Assembly (NCBI RefSeq): GCF_003865365.1
Contig: NZ_RQVR01000008.1
Coordinates: 102,502-166,501 of the forward strand
Length of the DNA: 64,000 bases
Source: Flavobacterium macacae
Lineage (GTDB): Bacteria; Bacteroidota; Bacteroidia; Flavobacteriales; Flavobacteriaceae
Reading direction: 5' to 3'
Position 1 is the first letter of the stretch; each line of letters starts with the position of its first letter. Position numbers and translations under genes: made by a program. A model generated the notes under the pieces. The model was not told the origin of the DNA, searched no databases, and saw only the letters and a program-made list of their open reading frames with translations. Positions 1 to 8,982 of this stretch are shown piece by piece.

Positions 1-170
1 AACTCGTCGATACAGTTGTCCAAAACCTCTTTCAATAAAATATAAATACCATCGTCTGGTGAAGAACCGTCGCCCAATTTTCCGATATACATCCCAGGCC
101 GCATTCTGATATGCTCTTTCCAGTCGAGGGAACGGATATTGTCTTCGGTATACTGATTTTGTTCTGACAT
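1..170 (-). CDS. parE: DNA topoisomerase IV subunit B (ParE), N-terminal fragment
   Basis: Only the first 56 codons lie in the window; the gene runs off the left edge. The start is the ATG whose complement is at 168-170. The peptide contains RMRPGMYIG and, near its end, [12 protein letters not shown], which are the opening of the GHKL ATPase domain of type IIA topoisomerase B subunits; the E/DN segment is the ATP and magnesium site. The lead-in [20 protein letters not shown] fits the ParE branch of Bacteroidota better than GyrB, which normally has an EGMEHVRMRPSMYIG-type start. ParE with ParC decatenates sister chromosomes in the cytoplasm. The family is certain; the ParE rather than GyrB choice rests on a short N-terminus. 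Confidence 0.85.
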   Translation of the reverse strand, partial: MSEQNQYTEDNIRSLDWKEHIRMRPGMYIGKLGDGSSPDDGIYILLKEVLDNCIDE

Positions 171-554
171 TTGAAAATTATGGATTTGGTGCTAATATAC
201 AGCATTCACTAGAGAAATGAAAGGTTTGGAATGTAAAGTTTTCAAGACAATATTGACAAAATAAGGGATGAATTATGCGTTCTGAATTTTGAGTTTTCCC
301 AATTTGCCGTCCACTAAAAACTGTAAACTGCCAACTCTTTTTAGTGCCCAATCCCGCTTTTCGGTACAAGATTTCAACTAAAAAACCTTTTTTTGCAAGG
401 CCTGAAAAGAGCTTCCTTTGGTCGCATTTTCAGTCCGGCAAAAAATAGGCTTTCCATTAAAATGCTTTCCCCTGCAATCTGGGGCAGTGATGCAGTTTAT
501 GTCTAATAGAAATTTAAAAAAACATCATGAAAATCTGCAAAATGCGTGTTTAAT
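171..554. other. Intergenic region between parE and the DUF2459 gene, no gene seen
   Basis: A stretch of 384 bases between the start of parE and the end of the DUF2459 gene. A 63-codon open frame on the minus strand exists, but it translates repeat-like text (for example from the segment around 310-340, aaaaactgtaaactgccaac) and resembles no protein. The region should hold the parE promoter near 170-230. I see no RNA gene and no convincing terminator. Confidence 0.5.
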
Positions 555-1238
555 TTATTTATAATGACGAAAGATTCCGGTATCCGTCGGACTCCAAAAC
601 GCTGCTTTTTGGTCGGCACTTTTTAAGGCGTTATTTGCCCAAGTATTGCAGGTATAAAACAAGCTGTATTTTCTGTGGGCTTCATAAAAGCTATCGTTTT
701 GCCCGTAAGTTGTGGCATTTATCAAAATCGTATTGCCCTCAGCATCGACCTGAAAACTATCCTCGATGTACGCAATCAGCTTTTGATATTCCTCTTTGCT
801 GATATTGATTTTGATGCAATCTTCGTTTTCTTTTATTTGCTTGTAAAAAGTCGCGTGCATTGCTGAAGTTCCTAAATAAAATGCAGCGTTAAAAGCGGTG
901 CTGAATTTTAAATCAGACCATTCTGGCGTGTTCAGATAAAATCCTTTATCGCCCCAACCTAATCCCACAAATTGCATGGTGGAATCTTTTGAAGAAATGT
1001 GATTAAACTTCAATTTCTGGCTCCAATCTTTATATTCGGTCTTTATCGGAACGACAATATCCGTATGGACACCGTTGCTTTTTATATAAATCGCCACATC
1101 TTCTTTGACATCTTTATCATGAGAATTAACCGAAATTAGCGGTAAAACCAAGGCACAAATAATGTACAAGACAAAAAATGCCAAAACTCCCAAAAGGAAT
1201 TTCAGCACTATTCTGAGTATTCGTCTCAACGGTTTCAA
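555..1238 (-). CDS. DUF2459 / TIGR02117 family membrane-anchored protein
   Basis: A 227-residue protein with one N-terminal membrane segment (about residues 10-35) followed by a soluble domain. The segments SNGVHTDIVVPI (about 54-65), GLGWGDKGFYLNTPEW (about 92-107) and a C-terminal NTWANNALKSA stretch match the DUF2459/TIGR02117 family as I remember it; its biochemical function is unknown. The domain should face the periplasm. Its start overlaps the end of the upstream flavin reductase gene by four bases, so the two are translationally coupled. With the YihY gene they form a leftward three-gene operon. Confidence 0.8.
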   Translation of the reverse strand: MKPLRRILRIVLKFLLGVLAFFVLYIICALVLPLISVNSHDKDVKEDVAIYIKSNGVHTDIVVPIKTEYKDWSQKLKFNHISSKDSTMQFVGLGWGDKGFYLNTPEWSDLKFSTAFNAAFYLGTSAMHATFYKQIKENEDCIKINISKEEYQKLIAYIEDSFQVDAEGNTILINATTYGQNDSFYEAHRKYSLFYTCNTWANNALKSADQKAAFWSPTDTGIFRHYK

Positions 1239-1762
1239 ATTGAAAAATTAGCTACGATTTCCCTCAATTGATTGTCAAATTCTTCGTTTGAGATCTGGCC
1301 TTTTTCAATGTCGAAATTTTCATTAAAGGAAGGCAAGAAAAAAGTTTCCTTAATGTTTCCACCATATTTTGGCAAGCTGATTTTTGCTGCTTCAATTGCA
1401 TTTCTTCCGCCACCCCTGCCTGGCGAAGTTGCCGTTAAAAGCATTGGTTTTTCTTGAAAAACAACTTTATCTTGGCGCGAAGCCCAATCGTAAATATTTT
1501 TAAAAGCTGCGGTTAATCCGGCGTTATGTTCTGCTAATGAAAGCACTAAAATATCAGCCGAAGCTAATTTCTCTAAAAATTTTTTAGCCAATTCTGGCTT
1601 GCCTAATTCGGCTTCTTTATCCACGCTGAAAAGCGGTAATTCATAATCGTTTAAATCTAAAATTTCCACATCAGCCTTTTTAAATAAACTGGCCGTGTAA
1701 ATTGCTAATTTCTTGTTGATTGAATTTTTGCTCGAACTTCCTGCAAAAGCGATTATTCTCAT
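1235..1762 (-). CDS. NAD(P)H-dependent FMN reductase family oxidoreductase
   Basis: A 175-residue flavodoxin-fold protein. The N-terminus IIAFAGSSSKNSINKKLA is the phosphate-binding loop of the NADPH-dependent FMN reductase family (PF03358). SLAEHNAGLTAAFKNIYDW (about 77-95) and ATSPGRGGGRNA (about 112-123) are the usual flavin-contacting segments. It should reduce FMN, quinones or a similar acceptor in the cytoplasm with NAD(P)H; the true substrate cannot be read from sequence. It starts two bases after the YihY stop and overlaps the DUF2459 start, so it sits mid-operon. Length is normal for the family. Confidence 0.88.
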   Translation of the reverse strand: MRIIAFAGSSSKNSINKKLAIYTASLFKKADVEILDLNDYELPLFSVDKEAELGKPELAKKFLEKLASADILVLSLAEHNAGLTAAFKNIYDWASRQDKVVFQEKPMLLTATSPGRGGGRNAIEAAKISLPKYGGNIKETFFLPSFNENFDIEKGQISNEEFDNQLREIVANFSI

Positions 1763-1764
1763 AT

Positions 1765-2709
1765 TTATTCTGGTTTAGTCGTTTCTTTTTTCTCTGGCTC
1801 CACGATTTCAAAAACTTCTTTTTGAATTTCAACTGAATATTCATTCGGACTGATGCTTCCGCCAAAAGCCTTGGCATATACCTTTGTAAATTCGGCACCA
1901 AAATACAGAATTATGGCCGAATAATACACCCAAAGCAAAATTATAATTACCGAACCCGCAGCGCCATAAACCGTGGCCACATCAGAACTTCCTAAATAAA
2001 ACCCGATGGCAAATTTACCGATCATAAATAAAATTGCGGTGCTTGAAGCACCGATAAAAGCATCTTTCCACTTGATATTTCCGTCTGGCAAGGTCCTGAA
2101 AATGATGGCAAAAAGCAATGTGATTATAAAAAATACGATTAAAATATTTAAAATATAAAACAGGTAAACAGTGCTTTCAGGAAAATATAATTTCAATCTG
2201 GCGCTCAGCACATCCATCAGCGAATTGACCAGCAAACTGACAATCAACAAAAATCCCACGGAAGCGATCATTGAAAACGACATCAGCCTGTTTTGGATGA
2301 ATTTTTTGATTCCCTTGTCGGGTTTTGCGCGAAGTCCCCAGATAAAATTGATGGAACTTTGAATTTCGGCAAAAACTCCAGACGCCCCAATCAGCAGCAT
2401 TATTCCTCCGAAAACAGTGGCAAAAACATTACTGTCTGACAGCTCTACATTTTTAATCGCATTTTGGATTTGTACCGCCGCATCGTTTCCGACCAAACCG
2501 TTTATCTGTCCGTATAATTGTCCCGTCACAGCGTCTTTTCCAAAGAAAAATCCACAAAGCGTGATGATAATAATCATCAGCGGCGGCAACGCAAAAATGG
2601 TATAGTAAGACAATGACGCACTTAATTTAATAGCGTTGTCTTCCAAGAATTCATTGAATGTGGTTTTGAGCAGGTACCAGGTTTTTGAGATAATTCCTTT
2701 GGTTTTCAC
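1765..2709 (-). CDS. YihY/BrkB family inner-membrane protein
   Basis: A 314-residue protein with about six hydrophobic segments. The N-terminal pattern, with DNAIKLSASLSYYTIFALPPL (residues about 24-44, here cited as a landmark), is the signature of the YihY/virulence factor BrkB family (PF03631). Later landmarks are GASGVFAEIQSSINFIWGL and GAAGSVIIILLWVYYSA. The family was once called ribonuclease BN, a label now considered wrong; its function is still unclear. A charged cytoplasmic tail rich in E and K ends the protein. It is the first gene of the leftward operon with the flavin reductase and DUF2459 genes. Confidence 0.9.
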   Translation of the reverse strand: MKTKGIISKTWYLLKTTFNEFLEDNAIKLSASLSYYTIFALPPLMIIIITLCGFFFGKDAVTGQLYGQINGLVGNDAAVQIQNAIKNVELSDSNVFATVFGGIMLLIGASGVFAEIQSSINFIWGLRAKPDKGIKKFIQNRLMSFSMIASVGFLLIVSLLVNSLMDVLSARLKLYFPESTVYLFYILNILIVFFIITLLFAIIFRTLPDGNIKWKDAFIGASSTAILFMIGKFAIGFYLGSSDVATVYGAAGSVIIILLWVYYSAIILYFGAEFTKVYAKAFGGSISPNEYSVEIQKEVFEIVEPEKKETTKPE

Positions 2710-2892
2710 GATGATTTTGGTTTTGGTTTACTCAAATATAACTTATTCTGATAAAATTTTGAATTGGTTTAGGGGATTTTTAACGTTGGGTTTTGGTCAA
2801 TTGTTTATGGGTACTGGATATACGTTCGCGTGAGGGATTGGCGCGGCATCCTTTTTTTGTTCTTTTTTTAAGAACAAAAAAAGATAGAGCAG

Positions 2893-2930
2893 AAAGCCCG
2901 ACGGCAAGGAAAATGCCGTCCGGCTTTTTT
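2893..2930. terminator. Strong hairpin with T-run
   Basis: Arms agcccgacggca (2895-2906) and tgccgtccggct (2914-2925) pair with one mismatch and are followed by TTTTTT on the plus strand. It lies between the start of yihY and the end of the leftward lipoprotein gene, so its likely use is to end the lipoprotein transcript, although the longer T-run is on the plus strand. A second hairpin of ttgttcttttttt/aaagaacaaaaaaag type sits just before it. Confidence 0.6.
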
Positions 2931-2950
2931 CTTGCCGTCACGCCCAGAAA

Positions 2951-3610
2951 TTAAAGCTTTTGATATAAAAACTCATGACTTAAGTTAGAATGTAGAAATT
3001 TTTTAAACTCTTTTCTGGAAGGTTTCAACAGATAATATGAAGAGTCAATCATTATAGATTTAATTGACATAATTGAATCTAAAGAATTCAAATCTTCAAC
3101 CGAAAGGTACTTAAATTTCAAAGATTTTTTCTTAAGAGAAATAATATTTACTTGCCAAAGATTATCAAATTTTGAATTCAAAATCAAATCTCTACTAATT
3201 TGTTTTACTTTTTGAGTAGCAGAAATTTGAAAAATTGTGTCGCAATTCTTATTAGATAATTCAATAGAGTCGCCTATTTTCTTTGTTTCGAAAATTGCTT
3301 TTGTCTTTTTGTCAATTAATTTCCCATTGGACATTTCAAACTCATTTTTAATAGAATCCAATTCTGATTTATGAATCTTGAACTTACCAAAGTAATATTT
3401 TGTAATCAGGTTTTTATCGATTTGCAAGAAGACAGAATCAGCATCTTTATATAATCCCAAAAACTTTTGTGGAATTTCTTTTAATTCTGAATCATTTATT
3501 GGTTGCGGATTGTCAAAATATAAATCATTGCCAATGGCTTCTTCCTTGCAAGAAAACAGAAGCGAAACAAACAAAAGGAAAATAAGATTTTTCATCTGAT
3601 TTTTTTTCAA
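2951..3610 (-). CDS. Putative lipoprotein of unknown function
   Basis: A 219-residue protein with a lipoprotein signal: short basic start, hydrophobic stretch and lipobox LFSC at about residues 18-21, then KEEA. The start may be the first Met or the Met at residue 6. The mature part is hydrophilic, rich in K, S and D, and built of short beta-strand-like segments; I recognise no family. The gene stands alone between yihY and ychF, facing left, with hairpins on both sides. It probably sits on the inner or outer membrane facing the periplasm. Confidence 0.7.
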   Translation of the reverse strand: MKKNQMKNLIFLLFVSLLFSCKEEAIGNDLYFDNPQPINDSELKEIPQKFLGLYKDADSVFLQIDKNLITKYYFGKFKIHKSELDSIKNEFEMSNGKLIDKKTKAIFETKKIGDSIELSNKNCDTIFQISATQKVKQISRDLILNSKFDNLWQVNIISLKKKSLKFKYLSVEDLNSLDSIMSIKSIMIDSSYYLLKPSRKEFKKFLHSNLSHEFLYQKL

Positions 3611-3633
3611 GCAATATATTAAAACTTAAGCAT

Positions 3634-3660
3634 AAAAAAAGCGGCATTAATGCCGCTTTT
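3634..3660 (-). terminator. Terminator downstream of ychF
   Basis: Perfect short hairpin with arms aaaagcggcat and atgccgctttt, flanked by an A-run on the plus strand, i.e. a T-run for leftward transcripts. It lies 20 bases past the ychF stop. Confidence 0.8.
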
Positions 3661-3679
3661 AATTATTAGTCTAAAAAGA

Positions 3680-4774
3680 TTAAACGTTGAACCTAAAATG
3701 CATCACGTCACCGTCTTTCACGATATATTCTTTTCCTTCCACTTTAAATTTACCCGCTTCTTTAGCTTTTGCTTCAGAACCATAGTGCACGTAGTCTTCA
3801 TAAGAAATCACTTCGGCACGGATAAACCCTTTTTCAAAATCGGTATGGATCACACCTGCCGCTTGTGGCGCCGTGGAACCAATATTGATTGTCCAAGCGC
3901 GAACTTCTTTAACTCCGGCAGTGAAATAAGTCTGTTGTTTCAATAGTTTGTAAGCCGCACGGATCAAAACAGAAGCTCCCGGCTCAGTCAATCCCATATC
4001 TTCAAGAAAAACTTGGCGCTCTTCATAGCTTTCTAATTCGGTAATGTCAGCTTCTGCGCCAACAGAAAGAATGATTACTTCTGCATCTTCGTCTTTTACT
4101 AATTCACGAACTTGATCTACATAAGCGTTCCCGTTTACAGCAGAATTTTCGTCAACATTACAAACATAAAGAACCGGTTTTGCCGTAATTAATTGAAAAG
4201 ACTCCATTAATTCTTCTTCGTCATTGTTTTGTGGCGTGATTGTACGAGCTGATTTTGCTTGCAACAATGCTTCTTTAACACGGTCTAAAAGTGCTTTTTC
4301 AGTCTGTGCTTCTTTGTTTCCTGTTTTTGCAGCGCGGTTTACTTTCTCCAAACGTTTTTCAACAGTTTCTAGATCTTTCAATTGCAATTCGATATCGATT
4401 GTTTCTTTGTCACGAATTGGGTTTACGTTTCCGTCAACGTGAACAATATTATCATTGTCAAAACAACGCAAAACGTGAATAATCGCATTACACTCGCGGA
4501 TGTTTCCTAAGAATTGATTTCCCAGGCCTTCTCCTTTGCTCGCTCCTTTTACCAATCCTGCGATGTCAACAATATCAACGGTTGCCATTTGAACGCGTTC
4601 TGGTTTTACCAATTCTTCCAATTTGTTGATTCTCGGGTCTGGAACGTTTACAACTCCAATATTTGGCTCAATTGTACAAAACGGAAAGTTCGCGCTTTGT
4701 GCTTTTGCATTTGATAAACAATTGAACAATGTTGATTTTCCAACATTTGGCAACCCTACAATTCCTGCTTTCAT
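3680..4774 (-). CDS. ychF: Ribosome-binding ATPase/GTPase YchF (OLA1-like)
   Basis: A 364-residue P-loop protein of the normal YchF length. Walker A is GLPNVGKS (7-14), and the switch/Walker B region reads DIAGLVKGASKGEGLGNQFL (about 69-88). The base-recognition motif is the YchF-type NVDEN (about 208-212) in place of NKxD, which explains the ATP preference known for this family. A TGS domain fills the last 85 residues (FEKGFIRAEVI and DYVHYGSEAKAKEAGKFK). It binds the ribosome and affects translation and oxidative-stress responses in other bacteria. It stands as a single gene with its own terminator at 3634-3660. Confidence 0.97.
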   Translation of the reverse strand: MKAGIVGLPNVGKSTLFNCLSNAKAQSANFPFCTIEPNIGVVNVPDPRINKLEELVKPERVQMATVDIVDIAGLVKGASKGEGLGNQFLGNIRECNAIIHVLRCFDNDNIVHVDGNVNPIRDKETIDIELQLKDLETVEKRLEKVNRAAKTGNKEAQTEKALLDRVKEALLQAKSARTITPQNNDEEELMESFQLITAKPVLYVCNVDENSAVNGNAYVDQVRELVKDEDAEVIILSVGAEADITELESYEERQVFLEDMGLTEPGASVLIRAAYKLLKQQTYFTAGVKEVRAWTINIGSTAPQAAGVIHTDFEKGFIRAEVISYEDYVHYGSEAKAKEAGKFKVEGKEYIVKDGDVMHFRFNV

Positions 4775-4952
4775 TATGGTATAAGTATGATATTGATATT
4801 TTTACGGGTGCAAATATACACTTTTTGAAATTGAATTTTAACTTAAATAAAAATGTAATTGCAATTGCTAAAAGAATAAAGAATTGTATACTAAAATCGA
4901 TTATTTACAAATACTTTATGTTTTTATACTAATTAAATTAACATTTATGTCG

Positions 4953-4960
4953 TAAATTTG
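4953..4960 (+). promoter_or_regulatory. Bacteroidota -7 box TAAATTTG
   Basis: The octamer TAAATTTG matches TAnnTTTG and lies 31 bases before the ATG at 4992. The -33 element is not clear, so this is a moderate call. Confidence 0.45.
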
Positions 4961-4991
4961 TTAAAATAAAACACTCTAAATTAGAAGTACT

Positions 4992-5528
4992 ATGAAAACG
5001 ATTTTAATAAGCTGCATGACTTTATTCGCTGCAATGAGCATTCAGGCACAAAACAAAAATGTCACCGATATCCAAAAGACAACGGTAACAACTGTTAAAG
5101 ACTCTGACGGAGAGAAAAAAATATTAAAAACGCAAGAAGTCCAAGAAGTTCAAAATATTGAGTTTCAAGATGCTGATTCAAACGCGTTGAACAAAGATAT
5201 GAAACAGTCGCCAGTACAGGTGATATCAAAAACTACGGTTACAAATCCTGATGGTTCGACACGTACTGTAGATGTGGACCGTTCTGCATACTATGATTAC
5301 AACGGAAAAAATTATCAGTTAAAATTAGATCCTTCTGGATATGCTATTATTTCCCCAGATAATAAAAAAGTAGGTGTTTTGAGAGCTACTTCAACAAACA
5401 GTTACATTTATAGAGGAAAAAACGCTACTTCCATTGGTTATTTTGACACTAAAGGAAACTTGGTTGTAGAAACGTATGATGACAAATCTGATAAAGTTAG
5501 CGTTGAAACCTATACCAGAGCAAAATAA
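4992..5528 (+). CDS. Secreted protein of unknown function
   Basis: A 178-residue protein with a clear signal peptide (MKTILISCMTLFAAMSIQAQ, likely cut after AQA or AQ). The mature part contains two similar strand-turn stretches, KTTVTTVKDSDGEKK and KTTVTNPDGSTRTVDVD, then NGKNYQLKLDPSGYAIIS, NKKVGVLRATSTNSYIYRG and IGYFDTKGNLVVETY. This suggests a repeated beta-hairpin, periplasmic or surface protein. I recognise no named family. It has a -7 box 31 bases upstream and a terminator about 30 bases downstream, so it is a single-gene unit. Confidence 0.75.
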   Translation: MKTILISCMTLFAAMSIQAQNKNVTDIQKTTVTTVKDSDGEKKILKTQEVQEVQNIEFQDADSNALNKDMKQSPVQVISKTTVTNPDGSTRTVDVDRSAYYDYNGKNYQLKLDPSGYAIISPDNKKVGVLRATSTNSYIYRGKNATSIGYFDTKGNLVVETYDDKSDKVSVETYTRAK

Positions 5529-5538
5529 TAATTTGAAA

Positions 5539-6003
5539 TTACTTTTTCAATACAAGAAAAATCCTGAATTTACGTTCAGGATTTTTTATGACAAAAATTT
5601 TAAAAAATCCATAAATTATGATGTAAATTAATAGTAAAGCAAGAAGTTCTTCCCTTTTAACCCAAAAGAAAAATAAGGAATATATTCTAACTTTGTTACT
5701 ATCTATTTTATCTTCAATAATTTTGATAGGATCTCCAACCGAAAAATTAGAGCATAAAACTCGACGTCCATCCCAAGCTTTAATTGTATCATTTTTGATA
5801 TTATATTCAAATAACGGTATGAATCGTTTTCCATATGCATAACCCTGCTTTTACTGACACCTTGCCATAACACTTTCTATGCTATGACTTTTCCATTATA
5901 AATATTATATCCACTTAATTCATTACGCTTCAATAAAAAAAATAAAACCAACAAAACAATTATAATTATTTGGTTGGTTTTATTTTTAAAAAAAACATTA
6001 TTC
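5539..6003 (-). pseudogene. Decayed DUF3592-like membrane protein gene
   Basis: Reading leftwards from about 6003, a frame encodes a hydrophobic helix (TNQIIIIVLLVLFFLLKR) and then YNIYNGKVIA before a TAG stop near 5888. After one more frameshift near 5845 the frame GYAYGKRFIPLFEYNIK continues through GDPIKIIEDK and RIYSLFFFW to a second membrane helix and a stop at 5539-5541. The order helix, NGKVI, GDPIKI, RIYS, helix is that of DUF3592-type proteins, where GDxVxVxYDP and a second helix are typical. With one stop and one frameshift it cannot be made as one protein. No normal ATG is seen; a GTG overlapping the ferredoxin stop is possible. A sequencing error cannot be ruled out. Confidence 0.55.
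5558..5587 (+). terminator. Terminator after the secreted protein gene
   Basis: Arms aatcctgaa and ttcaggatt enclose a short loop and are followed by TTTTT on the plus strand. It ends the transcript of the gene at 4992-5528 and overlaps the 3' end of the decayed gene on the other strand. Confidence 0.75.
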
Positions 6004-6348
6004 ACCGTGCAAAAATGCCTGTCGATTTAGCAACGTTTCTTCGCTTTCGACATGATCATCATCAGGAACACAGCAATCCACCGGACAAACTGCCGCGCAT
6101 TGCGGTTCTTCATGGAAACCTTTACATTCGGTACATTTTCCGGGAACGATGTAATAAATGTCGTCAGAAATTGGCGTTTGCGCATCATTCGCATCTACTT
6201 CTTCACCACTTGGTAAAATTATTTTACCGCTTAATTTTGTTCCGTCTTTATATCTCCAGTCGTCCGCACCTTCATAAATTGCGGTGTTTGGACATTCTGG
6301 TTCGCAAGCACCACAATTGATGCATTCGTCTGTTATTATGATTGCCAT
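5998..6348 (-). CDS. 4Fe-4S dicluster ferredoxin
   Basis: A 116-residue soluble protein with eight cluster cysteines in two sets: [12 protein letters not shown] at the N-terminus and [18 protein letters not shown] in the C-terminal half. The long insertion between cysteines of the second cluster is that of YfhL/FdxN-like 2[4Fe-4S] ferredoxins. It carries electrons for an unknown partner in the cytoplasm. The gene faces away from the LuxC-like reductase at 6489 with 140 bases between them, an arrangement I remember as common in Flavobacteria. A hairpin with arms aaaaccaac/gttggtttt (about 5944-5981) follows the stop and may end the transcript. Confidence 0.9.
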   Translation of the reverse strand: MAIIITDECINCGACEPECPNTAIYEGADDWRYKDGTKLSGKIILPSGEEVDANDAQTPISDDIYYIVPGKCTECKGFHEEPQCAAVCPVDCCVPDDDHVESEETLLNRQAFLHGE

Positions 6349-6488
6349 TTATCTAATTATGAGTTATGAATTATAAGATATGAGCTAGCAAACATTTAAA
6401 GTTTCGCCTTAACCCTTTTTGACTTACAACTATTATAGCTTATTTTTGTTGCAAAATTACATCCAAAACAATTCATAAGCAAATCAAT

Positions 6489-7547
6489 ATGACTTTAGAA
6501 CATAAAAAAAATATTTTCGTTGAACTTGGGAAATTCCTAAGCCAATTTTCTGAAAATGAAAGCACTAGAAACGAAAACGTTTTATATAACGATTTGTTTT
6601 TCAATGATTTTTTAGATTTAATACTGCTTTCGCAATCGCATAACGGTTGGTACACGCCTGAACAAGTATATTTTGCGGTAAATTCTTGGGCTGAAGCGTT
6701 AACCGAAGAAAATTTAAATCAATGGCTTTCTGCGTATGATTTAAAAGAAATTGAACCAAAAACCGTTGGATTGATTTTAGCCGGAAACATTCCGTTAGTG
6801 GGATTTCACGACTTTTTATCCGTTTTAATTTCCGGGCATAAAGTTTTGGTCAAGACCTCTTCAAACGACCAACATTTGCTTCCTTTCTTAGCAAAATATA
6901 TGATTGCGTTCGAGCCAGAATTAGCTAATTACATCACTTTCGTGGAAGGAAAATTAGAAAACTTTGATGCTGTAATTGCCACCGGAAGCAATAATACCGC
7001 ACGTTATTTTGAATATTATTTTAAAGACAAACCTTCAATTATTCGCAAAAATAGAAATTCAGTTGCAGTTTTAACAGGAAAAGAATCTCCTGAGGATTTT
7101 CATAAATTAGGTGAAGATATTTTCAGGTATTTTGGATTGGGCTGTAGAAATGTTTCCAAATTATTTGTTCCAAAGGATTATATATTTGATCCGTTCTTCG
7201 AAGGCATTTTCGGCCATCAAGACGTGATCCATTATGAAAAATACGCTAATAATTATGATTACAACAAGGCGGTTTTCTTGATGAGCAATTTTAAATTGTT
7301 AGACAACGGATTTCTTACCATTAAAGAAGATTCCAGTTATTCCTCTCCTATTTCAAGTGTTTTCTATGAATTTTATAAAGATCTAAACGATTTAAAAAAG
7401 CGCTTGGAAACTGAAAAAGACCAGATACAGTGCATCGTTTCTAACGGAACTATTGAAAACAGCATTCCGTTTGGAAAAACGCAAAAGCCTGAACTTTGGG
7501 ATTATGCAGATAATGTGGATACTATAAAATTCTTACAATCAATTTAA
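6489..7547 (+). CDS. Acyl-CoA reductase, LuxC-like family
   Basis: A 352-residue protein of the LuxC/acyl-CoA reductase family (PF05893), an aldehyde-dehydrogenase relative that reduces acyl thioesters with NADPH. GLILAGNIPLVGFHDFLSVL (about 96-115) is the nucleotide-binding region, ATGSNNTARYFEYYF (about 163-177) follows, and FGLGCRNVSKLFVP (about 215-228) holds the candidate catalytic cysteine. It is shorter than LuxC of luminous bacteria (about 480 residues). There are no luxABE genes nearby, so a role in lipid or aldehyde metabolism is more likely than bioluminescence; the substrate is unknown. It is divergent from the ferredoxin gene, a possible functional pair. Confidence 0.85.
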   Translation: MTLEHKKNIFVELGKFLSQFSENESTRNENVLYNDLFFNDFLDLILLSQSHNGWYTPEQVYFAVNSWAEALTEENLNQWLSAYDLKEIEPKTVGLILAGNIPLVGFHDFLSVLISGHKVLVKTSSNDQHLLPFLAKYMIAFEPELANYITFVEGKLENFDAVIATGSNNTARYFEYYFKDKPSIIRKNRNSVAVLTGKESPEDFHKLGEDIFRYFGLGCRNVSKLFVPKDYIFDPFFEGIFGHQDVIHYEKYANNYDYNKAVFLMSNFKLLDNGFLTIKEDSSYSSPISSVFYEFYKDLNDLKKRLETEKDQIQCIVSNGTIENSIPFGKTQKPELWDYADNVDTIKFLQSI

Positions 7548-7795
7548 GGAATTGTACCAGATTAACAGCTTATTTATATCTTAATCTGCGGTTTTTTTAG
7601 CTTATGCTAAATGTATTCTTAAGAAAACCGTATGATTTATAATACATATCTTCTAATCTGCATTTAAAAACAGTTCAACTACAACGTTTTCGTTAATAAC
7701 CTTATCAAATTATTACCTAATCGTAAACAAATGTTTTTATGTAATTTCTGAAATTTGCATTTCAAATTTTAGGCAACACATTCTAAACACACACA

Positions 7796-8869
7796 ATGAA
7801 AAAACACAATTACAGTGCGGGTCCTTGCATTTTACCACAAGAAGTTTTCGAAAAAGCATCTCAAGCAGTTTTAAATTTCAATAACTCCGGGTTATCGATT
7901 TTAGAAATTTCACACAGAAGCAAAGATTTCGTGGCGGTTATGGAGGAAGCAAGAACTTTAGCATTGGAACTTTTAGGCCTTGAAAACAAAGGCTACCAAG
8001 CTTTATTTCTGCAAGGTGGCGCCAGTATGGAGTTTTTGAGAATTCCTTTTAATTTGCTAAAAGAAAATGGAAAAGCATCTTATTTAGATTCAGGAACTTG
8101 GGCTTCGGGAGCAATCAAGGAAGCAAAAGCTTTTGGAGAAACGGTGGTTGTGGCTTCGTCAAAAGAAGAAAATTACAATCATATTCCGAAAAACTTTGAG
8201 ATTCCAACTGATGCTGATTATTTTCACTGTACTTCTAACAATACCATTTTCGGAACGCAAATAAAATCCCTCCCAGAAACGAATGTTCCTGTGGTTTGCG
8301 ATATGAGTTCTGATATTTTTTCACGCCAATTGGATTTTTCAAAATTTGACTTGATTTATGCAGGAGCTCAAAAAAACATGGGTCCGGCTGGAGTTACATT
8401 GGTGGTTGTAAAAGAAGAACTTCTTGGCAAAACAGGAAGAGCCATTCCAAGTATTTTGGATTATGAAAAACACATCAAGGCAGAAAGCATGTACAATACG
8501 CCTCCGGTATTTGCAGTTTATACTTCGCTTTTGACAATGCAATGGTTGAAAAATTTAGGTGGAATTTCGGCTATTGAAAAAATAAATAACACCAAAGCGG
8601 AACTATTATATGCTGAAATCGATAGAAATCCATTGTTTAAAGGAAGTGCTTCTATAGAAGATCGTTCGAACATGAATGCTACCTTTTTATTAAACGATGC
8701 ATCTCATGCAGAAACGTTTGACAAAATGTGGAAAGAAGCAGGAATTTCTGGTTTGCCAGGACACCGTTCTGTTGGCGGTTACAGGGCTTCGATGTACAAT
8801 GCATTGCCATTAGAAAGCGTTCAGGTTTTGGTGGATGTGATGAAAGAATTGGAAGTTACGATTTCTTAG
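7796..8869 (+). CDS. serC: Phosphoserine aminotransferase
   Basis: A 357-residue PLP enzyme of fold type I. The start HNYSAGPCILP is the conserved SerC opening; LLGLENKGYQALFLQGGASMEF is the cofactor-phosphate region. The Schiff-base lysine is in YAGAQKNMGPAGV (about residue 193). The C-terminus GLPGHRSVGGYRASMYNALP matches the substrate-carboxylate loop. It converts 3-phosphohydroxypyruvate and glutamate to phosphoserine, the second step of serine synthesis, and can also serve pyridoxal phosphate synthesis. serA follows 113 bases downstream, so the two are probably co-regulated. Confidence 0.97.
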   Translation: MKKHNYSAGPCILPQEVFEKASQAVLNFNNSGLSILEISHRSKDFVAVMEEARTLALELLGLENKGYQALFLQGGASMEFLRIPFNLLKENGKASYLDSGTWASGAIKEAKAFGETVVVASSKEENYNHIPKNFEIPTDADYFHCTSNNTIFGTQIKSLPETNVPVVCDMSSDIFSRQLDFSKFDLIYAGAQKNMGPAGVTLVVVKEELLGKTGRAIPSILDYEKHIKAESMYNTPPVFAVYTSLLTMQWLKNLGGISAIEKINNTKAELLYAEIDRNPLFKGSASIEDRSNMNATFLLNDASHAETFDKMWKEAGISGLPGHRSVGGYRASMYNALPLESVQVLVDVMKELEVTIS

Positions 8870-8982
8870 ATTTTTAGACTACCAGAATTTTATCAATAGC
8901 TTGAAATTAATTTAAAAAATAATAAACAAGTATCGATTGGAATTTTTAAATGTCCAATCTTTAAAATTTTAAATACAAAAAC

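Noticed and set aside
178..369. 63-codon open frame on the minus strand beside parE
   Set aside because: Reads repeat-like non-coding text and has no protein-like pattern.
6489..7547. Bioluminescence gene luxC
   Set aside because: Shorter than LuxC and no other lux genes; treated as a LuxC-like reductase of unknown substrate.
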